Shown piece by piece: positions 21,801-30,850 of a stretch of DNA of 64,000 bases. The notes under the pieces were generated by a model, which searched no databases, was not told the origin of the DNA, and worked only from the letters and a program-made list of their open reading frames with translations. Source of the stretch: Histoplasma ohiense (lineage: Eukaryota; Ascomycota; Eurotiomycetes; Onygenales; Ajellomycetaceae); assembly GCA_017607445.1 (NCBI GenBank), contig JAEVHH010000001.1, forward strand, positions 4,030,001 through 4,094,000. The letters run 5' to 3'. Each line of letters opens with the position of its first letter. Positions within the stretch are counted from its first letter, which is position 1. A program made the translations under genes and the position numbers.

Positions 21801-23513
21801 AATATCTTTAATATCTGATATCTGAACCCCTTTGGCATCAGTTGGTAGATGTTCAATTGCTCTCATCGAGGGGTGCCCAAGACGTTTGTGCCAGATGTTG
21901 GCGGATGCTGTAGAACTCTTCAGAGTGTAGGAGGAAGAAGTTGATGATCTTGGTTCTGTTGGATTGCTAGTTGGGGCAATATTAGCGAGCACTAAGGCAT
22001 TCTCACTAGTTCTGTGATATTCAGTAACTAGCAGTCCATCGTACACTTCTATACGAGCGAAGATCGAGTCATCACTAATTCTCCGCAATCTAAACGATTT
22101 GCCATCGAGATAGATTCCTCCTATATGATAACAGGGTTTCCAAGCGATTAGGTTGGTGTGTGAGAATGGAATGTATGCAGCATTCTTAAGAATCACTTTG
22201 AACTGCTTTCCTAGACTGTTGGTCATATACGTCCAAACAGTTCCATATCCCATAACTCTTGTTGTCGAATCACCTGTATAAACTTGCTCTTCTGACGGTT
22301 CGAACGTTAGGAATCTAGATCGATTATTGCAGATGTGACGCTCAGCACCAGTATCGAATATCCAGGAATCTCGGAGATATGGGCGTTGATTGGAAGGAGA
22401 GCTCCCGACGTTCACATTTAGGCATCTTGTTAATCGGTCGACAGGTACGATATCGGAAGTGATCGAAGATTGATCAGTAGGATGATTGATAGAATGATCG
22501 ATAGAGTGGTTGTTAATCGGTTCTCGATCTTTTAGAACCATTCCTCCTAGTGTTGGTTCTATCATCTCAGTATTAGAAGCAGCTGCCTTGCTTATTGCTG
22601 CATCTATCTTCTTCTTGATATCTTCATTCTTAAGTGCTTCATCCACCTTCTTACGTCGTTGCTCATTCTCCTTCCATCCTTCTGGTCTCTGACTTGGATT
22701 GAGATAATAACATTTGACCCAGGAATGTTTAGAACCACAGACACAAGTTTTTGATTTTGATTGTCCTGCTTGCCTGCCATTAAAGGTAGCAAGGTTGGAC
22801 ACAAGCAGTCCTGGTTTGCTGTATCCCTTCTTGCGATATTCAGAACGGAAGTCATTGACCACATCTGCAAAGGAGAAGTTCTCTTTACCTCCTATCTCAA
22901 CTTCTCTCTTTCGAATGGAAGCGTACGGTTTATCAATTGACATGTTGATATGGAAGAAATCCTCCCATATATCGAAGGTGCCATCTATACCAGAATGCTT
23001 GATTTCTGTTTCAATCAGGGTCCAGGCATCTAACCACTGATCAAGATTCTGTTTAGGTAGCTTCTGTAAGTTCTGATATTTCCTCCGTATCTCATACTGG
23101 CGATCAGCTGTTCTAGGTGATAACCTTTTCTTGAGAGCAATTAGAAGATCCTTCACATCAATGTGATCATTTCCAGAAGTTGCTATCTCTAGTTCACTGA
23201 CTGCCACTGTTCTGAGGATCTCCTGCCTGATCTTGCTAACGCCTTCGAGTTTGCTTCGATAGATGTTGGTATCATTGTTATATTTGGTATTCTCCATCTC
23301 CCATTTAATCTTTGCTTCCAAGGTATGCTCCGTAGGGAACTCTGGGGGAGTAGGTCTAGTTATTTCACTCATTCTATTGGAACTTTCCTCACTAACCAGA
23401 TCTAGTACTTGAAGTTCTGCGGCAAGTCCTAGTATCATCTTGTACCATAAGTTCCAGTTCTTGGAAGAATTCAAGAAGAGTGTTGTCTTTAACGATGAAT
23501 TTTCCGCTGACAT
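18861..23513 (-). CDS. Copia Gag-Pol polyprotein, intact
   Basis: 1550 aa in one frame. Gag-like region at about 1-250. A compact zinc-knuckle-like motif follows, C257-x-C259-x3-H263-x4-C268. Protease active site DTG at 387-389. A GAG-pre-integrase zinc region has WHKRLGHPSM at 541-550 and CEPC at 583-586. The integrase core triad is D613, D675 and E712, the last within NGAAER. The reverse transcriptase spans roughly 1020-1265, with QLDGINAFINS (1128-1138) and the catalytic YVDD at 1217-1220. RNase H has acidic residues D1391, E1431 and D1467, with ADGLTK near 1517-1522. All expected catalytic residues are present. Gag and Pol share one frame without a shift, as in many copia-group elements, so the Gag:Pol ratio must be set some other way. 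Confidence 0.95.
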   Translation of the reverse strand: MSAENSSLKTTLFLNSSKNWNLWYKMILGLAAELQVLDLVSEESSNRMSEITRPTPPEFPTEHTLEAKIKWEMENTKYNNDTNIYRSKLEGVSKIRQEILRTVAVSELEIATSGNDHIDVKDLLIALKKRLSPRTADRQYEIRRKYQNLQKLPKQNLDQWLDAWTLIETEIKHSGIDGTFDIWEDFFHINMSIDKPYASIRKREVEIGGKENFSFADVVNDFRSEYRKKGYSKPGLLVSNLATFNGRQAGQSKSKTCVCGSKHSWVKCYYLNPSQRPEGWKENEQRRKKVDEALKNEDIKKKIDAAISKAAASNTEMIEPTLGGMVLKDREPINNHSIDHSINHPTDQSSITSDIVPVDRLTRCLNVNVGSSPSNQRPYLRDSWIFDTGAERHICNNRSRFLTFEPSEEQVYTGDSTTRVMGYGTVWTYMTNSLGKQFKVILKNAAYIPFSHTNLIAWKPCYHIGGIYLDGKSFRLRRISDDSIFARIEVYDGLLVTEYHRTSENALVLANIAPTSNPTEPRSSTSSSYTLKSSTASANIWHKRLGHPSMRAIEHLPTDAKGVQISDIKDIVKITDTEDKELCEPCQLAKAKNQISRRPHIRSKLPFERLHADIVQGPSYCYNGERWLIHFVCDYLRFHIAVTALRKSDIRKAFNKVLKWIKRQFDCETKIIRIDNEKGIKESDIFKDWVIELGLDIEYSSEYIHEQNGAAERAGSIITTRARALRIESLLPQSLFPEIAIAAVYLLNRTPTKVLGWKSPLRALEEYLHIEQHSCAHLRAYGCRAYAKIPNEILNRNRSQKLDPRAHIGYLVGYDSTNIFRIWIPHLDKVIRARDVIFDENRRYNPDEPHIEKQLRDWVTQEVEFLDIEVQEPKVGTPQQENNLCSDIDIFRPDEITPRTENVNNDSEDINKALETQLMADILPTPDSTPEPDSNIIEPDLPIDTHPISSSNRAPRANEISSDFSESNIIEGKRTRKATHHIAVSIAKDNPNRMINTAFAELLSRSEPAKIHRSQLPDPPKHWNDVNKHPYCDEWINAAKREWDSITQRNTYEIVNRPSKDIPVIPLRWVFTYKFDDDGYLVKFKARICVRGDLQPMSDLDTKAHTLAARTFRILLAIINAFDLDAEQLDGINAFINSSLDELVYVELPDGWWKLKGVWNLKKDAYVLRLLRALYGLRRSPLLWLKELSATLKRLGFVPIPEDKCLFTNGRIIIFFYVDDTVVVSHPDDREEKDQLIKDLKNTYEFRQMGNLEWFLNMRITRDRSSKKLWLCQDAYIDKLVNTYHLAHARKAPTPLSSVPLAPHQGTASPEDTHYYQRRIGSCIYAAVMTRPDIAYAVGKLATYMTNPSERHSAEIDRVITYLRDTKNLAIEYSVPASDGLSMNVVEAASDASFADNSDRRSTEGYIFKLFGGPVDWKSKRQRIITTSTTEAELLAISQAGKESIWWKQFFDHLGFNPGHKISIKCDNRQTVGILTKEDPSITTKLRHVDIYGNWLRERIQSGDILVQWTPTSNMPADGLTKPLSQQKQKEFIKQLGLVDITDLVNQTTK

Positions 23514-23780
23514 CTTGGTTGTTGTATATAGATATAAAGCCGATATAGGGTCGAACAGATAATCGATATAGAATTGGATGGATATAATCGATATCGAGTC
23601 GTACGAATGTAATCGATATATAATATGCCGTTATCTCTCGCCGATATATAAGTTGATGAGGATCGGATAGATATAGATATAGATATCAAGATATTAAGAT
23701 AGATATAGGTAGATATCTTTGCCGATAAGAAGGTCGGTATGGATAGATATCAATAGAATTAGATAAGATAAATAGCTATA
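23514..23780 (-). other. Copia leader rich in GATATA/CGATAT repeats
   Basis: The untranslated leader between primer-binding site and Gag start is built largely from imperfect GATATA and ATCGATAT units, densest at about 23520-23740. It contains no ORF with family resemblance. It could be part of the packaging/dimerisation region, but that is inference. Confidence 0.6.
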
Positions 23781-23781
23781 G

Positions 23782-23802
23782 GTAGCAACCCGGGCTCATA
23801 AC
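23782..23802 (-). other. Primer-binding site matching a half tRNA-iMet
   Basis: Directly inside the 5' LTR the minus strand reads GTTATGAGCCCGGGTTGC. Its complement ends GGGCTCATAAC, the anticodon arm of initiator tRNA-Met (anticodon CAU) up to about nucleotide 39. This is the arrangement known for Drosophila copia, which primes with a cleaved 5' half of tRNA-iMet rather than with the tRNA 3' end. Confidence 0.7.
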
Positions 23803-24048
23803 TGTCGGAACTGAATAAGTCCGAATATTGCCTCAATTACTGAATATCAACAAAATGAATTGAATTGCTTATTCTAATTCTGATAATTACATGACATTTA
23901 GGCAGTATTTATAGGGAAGAGTATGCTTGCTTACATGATCAAGATATTGTTGAGTAATAGTTGATCATTGGTAAGTTTTAAACATGGTGACATTTCATGT
24001 TATTCCAGAATCTTCGATAATATAACTTACCAAGTTCTTGATCCGACA
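23803..24048 (-). repeat. 5' LTR of the copia element
   Basis: 246 bp, reading identical to the 3' LTR. It is the promoter-bearing LTR for leftward transcription. Confidence 0.95.
23906..23913 (-). promoter_or_regulatory. TATA box in the copia 5' LTR
   Basis: TATAAATA on the minus strand in the context CCCTATAAATACTGCC, about 107 bp before the LTR's inner end. Position and sequence fit an RNA polymerase II promoter at the U3/R border. Confidence 0.6.
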
Positions 24049-24083
24049 CGCTATCTCTATTCGCGTTTCGGAACTCCAAATTT

Positions 24084-25336
24084 TCAAGCTTCGACACGAC
24101 GACATGCTTCAGTCTGATCAGGCAATGGGATCCCGTCATCTTCCCAGAACGCAGTCTTCTTGTCTTTTCCTTTTGCCATTCCGCCAATATCAAAGGGGTC
24201 AAAAACAGTCAGGAAAAAGTTCCTATCATCGACCCAGCCTGGGCCGATGCGCTCTGTTTTCCCATCCCGGGCTAGATAAACCACGTTGGACCGGGGGAGA
24301 CAGCTTGCAGGCGGGAATACGTTCATCAGAACAGCGTTGATGAAGATGGGTACTGCATCGAAGCACCAGAAATATGCCTCGGTGCGTCCCACAGCAGACC
24401 CCCATCCTTCGAAGGTCTCCACAGCGCGATATACATTCCGAACCGTCAGTAACGCGCACGACAAATAGAGGGTTATCAGAACTTTCCGGAGTTTCGGTTC
24501 GTGGATGCCAGCTTTGTGCAAGCGGCGGTGGAAATAGGCGACGAGGACCCCGAACAGGGCGAAGATCGGGATTTGGGCGAGGATCGAAGTCTTGATTAGG
24601 ATGTCACCCACTTTCAGTGTCGCTGGCTTGTGATTGAGGTTTGAGGCTATGGATGCGCCAGAGGCGGCAAGGCCTTCGATGATAGCATCGCATCCAAGGA
24701 AAGTGGATATCACGCGACCTGGGTGCATCGGCGATAGCCAGGGAACATAGTACAGTACACGGCCAAAAACGATGGAGTTTATTGCGAGGAATATAGGGCT
24801 GCATAAAACGAGTCAGAAAAGCGCTCGAAGTCGCATCAAAACTACTAATACCCCTGAGTGGCATTGCAGGGACTAGGTGCTGACTCACGGGGCGCAAAAC
24901 AAAAAGCATGATGTTGCGATGAAAAGGTCAAGTTTCCCGTAGAGGCCATGAGCTGCTATCTCACGGAGGATATAGCCGACGACGAAGACCAGCGAGACCC
25001 ATGGGAGCAACAGGCCCATCCTCCACGTTTTGTATCGCCTGTTCGAAGAGCGTCAGAAAGTCGGTTCTGAGAACGGACGTCAAGGCCCAAAAGATGTTTT
25101 ATTTATTTATTTATTTTTTTTTTTTCATACATATTGTTCTGCCATAGATGCAGAAGACCAGAAACAAGCCAGAGAACAGCAAAGACTGCGGATAGCCCCT
25201 TTACGGGTTTATACTGGAAGAAGCTGAAACCCTCTGTGATAGTGAAGTTAGAATTTGGCTTGAGGACCGGACCATGGTATTCTTCCCTAGTATCTTGCGG
25301 TATGAATCGAGACGTACCGGTACCAGGTCCACCCAT
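24084..25336 (-). CDS. RTA1-like membrane protein, second copy
   Basis: Model complement(join(24084..24798, 24889..25038, 25131..25336)), 356 aa. RTA1-family features in order: FQYKPVKGLSAVFAVLW helix, RYKTWRMGLLLPW, AIGYxR replaced by VVGYILREIAAHG, CAPPIFLAINSIVFGR, YYVPWLSPMHPGRV and TVRNVYRAVE near the sixth helix, then a charged tail. About seven hydrophobic segments. Intron donors are GTATGA (92-bp intron) and GTGAGT (90-bp intron). Same superfamily as the gene at 5-1285, but too diverged to be a recent duplicate. The C-terminal PGWVDDRNFFLTVFDPFDIGGMA is longer than in the first copy. The copia target duplication lies 30 bp past the stop codon, so the native 3' UTR and polyadenylation signals have probably been displaced by the element. 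Confidence 0.88.
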
Positions 25337-28089
25337 TGCAACGGACTTGGGAAAACTATGTTATCAATAATCAAACGAAATAAATACTAGTATATTGATT
25401 GAACAATCGAATCATCTATAAAATGCGGCCACTCGAAGTAAACAAGTACTAGGACTGACAATATCTGGATCGTCCACGCGAAATGAAGGAACAAATGTTC
25501 TGGATACAAAGAACCCATCCTCAAAAGCCTGAGCCATGGCTGCCTTTCGAAAGATTATATATTCCCATCCCAAAGCGCAATTGAAGCCTTCGAAACATCA
25601 TTTGGTCAACGGAATATCTTCTCGCACTAACCGCATTCGGTAGAATTTCGTTTAGGCCTCGTTAGCTAACCAGCTCCAAAGCGAACGGGCAGCCTGCCAA
25701 GGTGACTGCTTGGGAGCATGTGTTCTCAATGATGCACCTCGCGAGGCTATGTCGTCCCCGTAACAGATCTTCCCGGGAGTTTCTTGGAAATCCGGAATGG
25801 TGTCAGCGCTGAGTGAGGGATTGCGTACACGAGGTAAACGCGGCCCGGAACTAGCAAAATCAGCAAAATACTTCTGCCTGTCCTTCACACTGTAATACTG
25901 TTTCTCTCTTTTCATTAACGCAGCTGTTGTGCCAAAGGAACCGAATTAATTGAGTCTTTTCAAGGAAACGACCTTGGTCCCAAGGGTTGAAGTTGTCTTC
26001 AAGCACCCATGTTACACATAGGATCGAATCTCGATTTACGGCAAGACTCTTCACTGCCTTGACTTCGCCTCAACCCTCGGCAGTTTACTGCAACTCAAAC
26101 TAACTCGGGGCATTCTGCCCCCTCCGGGAGAACAAAGCAAGCTGTTGTAGAAGCCTATCAGCATGCTTCTTCAACTGTGTGCGAGCGATACTGGAGAGCG
26201 ATGACATTCCCGCTGCTTGTGCTGTCGACCATCTAATTAGTTTTGAAAAACCCAAAGCAGAGCCCCCCACCTTGTCTGTCTGCCTCGTCCTTTACGCCAC
26301 TGTAAATTAGCCGGATCATCCAGGCCAGTATTGAATCGTCTTCTCATACGAGTCCTAGCAGAAGCTTTCCAACCAGCCAGAAATTGTGGTGCGAACGAGT
26401 TGGAAGCCAACATTTTTGAGAACGTTACTTCAACTTCACCACAAGGAGAGAGAGAGAGAGAGGGCTGCAGCTGTTGGCACACCTGACTTTGAGGATTCAA
26501 CTGATGCTGTTCAATCTAGTTTAATTCCCAAAAAAAGATCACCCACGCACGGGATCATCGCGTACTCTTTCCAAAAGTTTGCCGATATGAATGCAGTGCA
26601 TACGAAAGGATGGTGGTTGTCACTACTCTCATCAGAGCCAAAGATATAACTGGCTTCTGTATGATTTATCATGCTAGCATTCTGTGTGTTGTATCTCTCC
26701 ATGCCTAGGGAGTGGAGATCTATCTGTGTGCCGTATGATCAAGTTGTGAGAGAGAAGTAATAGCCCTGCTGAGCAGTATGAGATTGAGTAGGAGGATATA
26801 GCTTACATTACTAAATAATACCAATCCTTTGTCTGAGAATCAATTAATATATCATTCTGGTACAGACTGTTGATGTGTGTGTGTGTGTGTGTGTGTGCAG
26901 AATTATCTACTCAACATCACTAATCTGAAATCATTCTCTGATTATTTTCCGCTTCTCTCATCTCCATTTTGATGGCCCTTGTGTTGGTATATTTGCACAA
27001 CTATTTCCTCATGTGGGGTTTATCAGTCTTCTATTTTTAACCACTCGCTGCTGCATTGATCAATGGCAAATTCCAAGTATGTCTGTCTGAAGGCAATGAC
27101 GGAACGTGGCAACTCGCTACGGGGGTGAGAGGCGAGGAAAGGGATAAAGACGCGGTTATCAATCAATATCGGTGGGCACAGGACATAAAGTGGGAACAAC
27201 TGTGATTCCCACATCCTCTGGTGTGTTGGCTGCGACTGCTCCCTTCACCTTGGACGAATTTCGAATTTGGTCAGCACCCTTTTTTCCGAAGCCTCCTCCT
27301 CAATAAACCTGTCCTTTGCATTGGCGACGGGGTATGGATGTCGCTGGTTATTTGTTTCGGTTGTGTGAAAACACGCCGTAGAACGAGATACCTTTGGCGG
27401 CATCGCGAGGTAATTAATTTCCTTTTGGCTCTGAAGCGAGGAGGATTGAGTGGGATAAATTCACTAATTTAAAGCGGCTTTTCCATTGATCAATAAAAAA
27501 AGCTTGTGTGAGCCTGAAATGTAGACGCATATGTATATAGGCAAACAGAACATACTTTAGTGTAGACAAATGAGAAACCCAAACAGGTTGGAATCTAGTC
27601 TAGAGCATTTTAAATCAGGTGTTGTTGTATATGAGAGAATAAGGGTAAATGAAATTCGATTTACAAATAATATATATATATATGTAGATAGGTTGATTTA
27701 AGAGAAACCAAAGTGGACAGCAGAGAAGGGTTTTTATCCTTCCAGGTTCACCGGCAATTTTCTCCGAAAAATAAAAAATAAAAATAAAAAACGGCAGAGA
27801 GTAAGGAGATATGCCACGGGTTGTTAAGTGTAAAAACAAAAGAAGCTGTATGGGAAGAATGAATGGCCACCGAAGCCATATATGTCTAACCAAATAATAT
27901 GCCACAAGAATAAGGCTAACCGGTCTCGTTTGAGGCAAAAATGGAAAGTGGAAACCTTGACGCCCACGGGTATGCTCGACATAAAGTAAAAGTTATGTAA
28001 GGAAAGGAACGCACCGCACCGCACCGTGCTGCGCCGCACGACATGCAAAAAGATCTAATAATTTACAGGATGCCATAGGCCCTTGCTTG
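25337..28089. other. Gene-poor intergenic region
   Basis: 2.75 kb upstream of the second RTA1-like gene and downstream of SED5. It contains a GA-rich run (about 26444-26461) and a (TG)n microsatellite (about 26874-26897). A minus-strand reading at 25652-25915 (ending QAARSLWSWLANEA) looks protein-like in composition, but it has no recognised family and no splice support. Confidence 0.45.
26874..26897. repeat. (TG)n microsatellite
   Basis: Uninterrupted TG dinucleotides, about twelve units, in non-coding DNA. Confidence 0.9.
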
Positions 28090-29455
28090 CTAGCCTGATA
28101 TTAGAACCCATAGGAGAAAGAATATCTATAGCCAATGTTAGTACATGTTAGTAGCAAATTAAGCAATTCTTCTCAAGCGTGGTCGAGAACTTTCACGAAT
28201 CCAAAAGGGTAAGGAGTGCGTAAAAGCGATTTGTTGATAGGGTGAGGACAAAATATTACCATTAAAACCCCAAACATCTTCGCAACCAACCACCGATTCC
28301 CCGAAACCCGAGACCAATACTTCAATAACTCCCTATGTGCCCCCTGGACGTTATCCACCACATCTTCCGTATTCGCATCGATGCGCTGGATCATTTCAGA
28401 CTGCTCGCTGACCATCGTGGCCAACTGACCGAAGATGCCACCGAGCTCGTTGATCGTGCGCTCGATAGCTTCAATGGCTTCGCCGCGCGCTTGGATGTAG
28501 GAGTTGGAGGATTGCGCCTCTTCCATCATCAGCAGCTGCTGGTCAGATTGGGTCCCGCCGCTGCGGCCGAGGGCGAACGGACTTCCGGAGGAAGAAGATG
28601 GTCTGATGCTGAGGAGGTCGGAGGAATTAGGAGCCTGGAAACCTGGGGGTGCTGGGCTTCGGCTTCGTGGCGCGTTATAAAGGGGGGAATCGGAGCGCTG
28701 AGGGTCGAGCGCGGATTGTGACTTGGAAGAGACGGAAGAGACGAAGTTTTCAGTTCGAGATCGGGAGGCGCGGATGTTTTGGGTACGGACTTCGAGGACT
28801 TCTTTGAAGTTTGCGCCGACGTCGGCGAGTTTGCCTTGGAGCATTACCACGACCTTTAAAGTGTACATACAATTAGCAGCGGCACTATAATCTAGAAAAC
28901 TAGAATAAACCTACGTTATCGTTATGTTCACCTTCTTGGTCTGTTTTACTCCGTGATGATTTCGGGTGTTGGGAGAGAGTGAGGGCTTGCAGAGACGCGA
29001 TTTGGGAGTTAAGAGAAGCAAGATCTTGCTTGATGACATAGGTGAGTTCTGAAATTTCAACAGGTCTATCATCGAAGAGGGTTTTGCGCTTGGCCACTTA
29101 TTCCCGATACCAAGTCAGCCGAACTTATCCATATGCACTGTGAACAGCAAAGTTCTGACATGATTCCCCGCAAGATAATAGACTCACACATGGCTAGCCT
29201 CTGCAATTTAACCATCGTCCCCGAGATCCCCCTGCCGATCTCAGCAGCCCGCCTCGCAAATTCTGACCGGGCCGCTCGTTTGCCCCCCGCTGGGGTTCCA
29301 TTAGGAGGGGATGCATTTGAATCACTCCGTTGGGCGTCTGATAATAAAAATTGACGCTGGGAACTGGTCTTTGAGGAGGCTAAGCGTTTCCGAGCCTGTG
29401 TAAGGATTGACTGGAATTCAGGAGTTCGGTCCTGGACGGACATCGCAGCCGCCAT
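28090..29455 (-). CDS. SED5: Syntaxin, Golgi t-SNARE Sed5
   Basis: Model complement(join(28090..28125, 28260..28853, 28915..29096, 29188..29455)), 359 aa. The N-terminus MAAAMSVQDRTPEFQSIL contains the Sed5 motif that binds the SM protein Sly1. A three-helix Habc-like part follows (KLQRLAMLAKRKTLFDDRPVE, ELTYVIKQDLASLNSQIA), then a Ser/Pro linker. The SNARE helix EAIEAIERTINELGGIFGQLA has its central Gln in FGQLA, and a tail anchor follows. Sed5 mediates ER-to-Golgi and intra-Golgi fusion. The last intron (28126-28259, donor GTAATA, TACTAAC branch, TATAG acceptor) is needed to restore the membrane anchor FGVLMIFFLLWVLISG and stop; without it the frame runs into an unrelated polar tail. The gene is divergent from the large gene that starts near 30851. 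Confidence 0.93.
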
Positions 29456-30850
29456 GACTGCTCGAGCGATTTCGATGTTGAGGCGAGAAGCGATATCGTA
29501 GATGAGAAAGACTCTTTTAATTTTGCGGGATGGGAATGGACAGGTGCGCGACCTTCATGTCAGGAGTATTGCAGCTGTGAAGGACGGAAAGTGGAGTTAC
29601 CGGGGATGGTCTAGAGGTGTTGAATAGGGGGTTCACCAGCGGAGTTGACAGTCAAGGTGAATCGTCGTGTGTTCCTAATTTTCGCAGCAATCTGATACGA
29701 CTCGCGAGATAGAAGGGAACATGGGGTTTGTTTTCTCGCGAGCAGCCTGGATCTCCAAAGTATCGATCCGGGTATTTCACATATCAAATCTGGCAAGAAG
29801 CCCTGGGTCACGGGACATGTCGGAGAAATAGTTTCACCGGCGCTGGTAATACGGCACCCTTGGATTCGTTACCAGTCCGTGTACTATGTATTGCCTGTTT
29901 CAAGACCGTTACTACTGCGATACGCCAGCCAACGTTGGCCAGGACCCCTAGCAGTGCTGTTTCACCAGTCGACGCCCTCCAACCCGCGTTTTGGCCTCCA
30001 AGTCAGCCGGAATTGTTACATATCACTGGTCAGCAGAAGGATCACCAGGGATAGCCCACGGGCCCAGGGTGCGCATTGCAGTCGGGTGCACTATAAATAG
30101 CCGAGTGTTGGCTGTTACCCCCGGCTCAGCCAATCCTCAGCCATGATCTGCCGTTAGTTAGCCCTGTTGGGCTTAGTCATGAGCCCTGACCATGCCCAAC
30201 CAGGAAATAACGTGACACCCGCGCCCGCCGAATCCGCCGTGACAGCAACGACAGTAATCTCCTGTCTGCGGAGACTTGTTGCATCCTGGACAGTGGACAT
30301 TTTCGCTGGTTGTGACCAGCAACAGCCTGGGCTTCGCTTCGCTTCTCTCCTCCTTGTTCTGTTTCTTCTTTGCTTCTTCTTTGCTTCTTCTTTGCTTCTG
30401 TTGTCTTTTCATTATTAACGACTCCGTTTTGCAGCGCAAACTTGCCACTGTTTACGCCATCGAATGCGTCGTTTAACCGGATTATCTTGCGCAATCTTCC
30501 CACGATTCCCCCTGGCATCACCCTGCGTCGCCTGCTTACTGCACAGTCGTTATTCTTTTCACTTCACTATCAACCCCTTTAATTGACAAGCAGAACCTTC
30601 TTTTATCGCCAAAACTGGCCGATCCGCATATCTGAACTGTTTCTCCACGGAAGCGAGGGCCCTTTTAAGGGTCCCTTACTCCTGTTTTTTTTTTTTTTTG
30701 ATACATTCTCGCTTTCGCCTACATTCCGTCCGTTATGTCAGGGTACTCGCCGACAAACTTATCTGGTGGGAGGTAAGCTACGAACCATCTTTTTCAAAAT
30801 CCTTTACTTCTTCCAAATGCTGCAAGAGAATCGTTGGACTAATGGTTATT
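29456..30850. promoter_or_regulatory. Shared divergent upstream region
   Basis: 1.4 kb between the start codons of SED5 (-) and the large low-complexity protein gene (+). It includes pyrimidine-rich tracts, among them an imperfect CTTCTTTG/CTTCTTTGCT tandem at about 30360-30400, and a T16 run near 30690. A GTAAGC at 30773, with a later AG before the start, could mark a 5'-UTR intron. No coding gene is supported. Confidence 0.45.

Larger units (their letters stand above)
18466..24048 (-). mobile_element. Complete Ty1/copia LTR retrotransposon
   Basis: A 5583-bp element bounded by two 246-bp LTRs (18466-18711 and 23803-24048) that I read as identical base for base. Each LTR starts TGTCGGA and ends TCCGACA. 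The element is flanked by the 5-bp duplication CGCTA (18461-18465 and 24049-24053). Transcription is leftward: the 5' LTR is the right-hand copy. A primer-binding site, a polypurine tract and a single open Gag-Pol frame are all present. Domain order is Gag, protease, integrase, reverse transcriptase, RNase H, the copia order (integrase before RT). No stop or frameshift interrupts pol, which suggests a recent and possibly still competent insertion. It lies just past the 3' end of the RTA1-like gene on the same strand. Confidence 0.96.

Noticed and set aside
25652..26054. Two overlapping minus-strand frames that look protein-like
   Set aside because: They are in different frames with no plausible intron between them and no recognised domain; kept only as a note in the intergenic entry.
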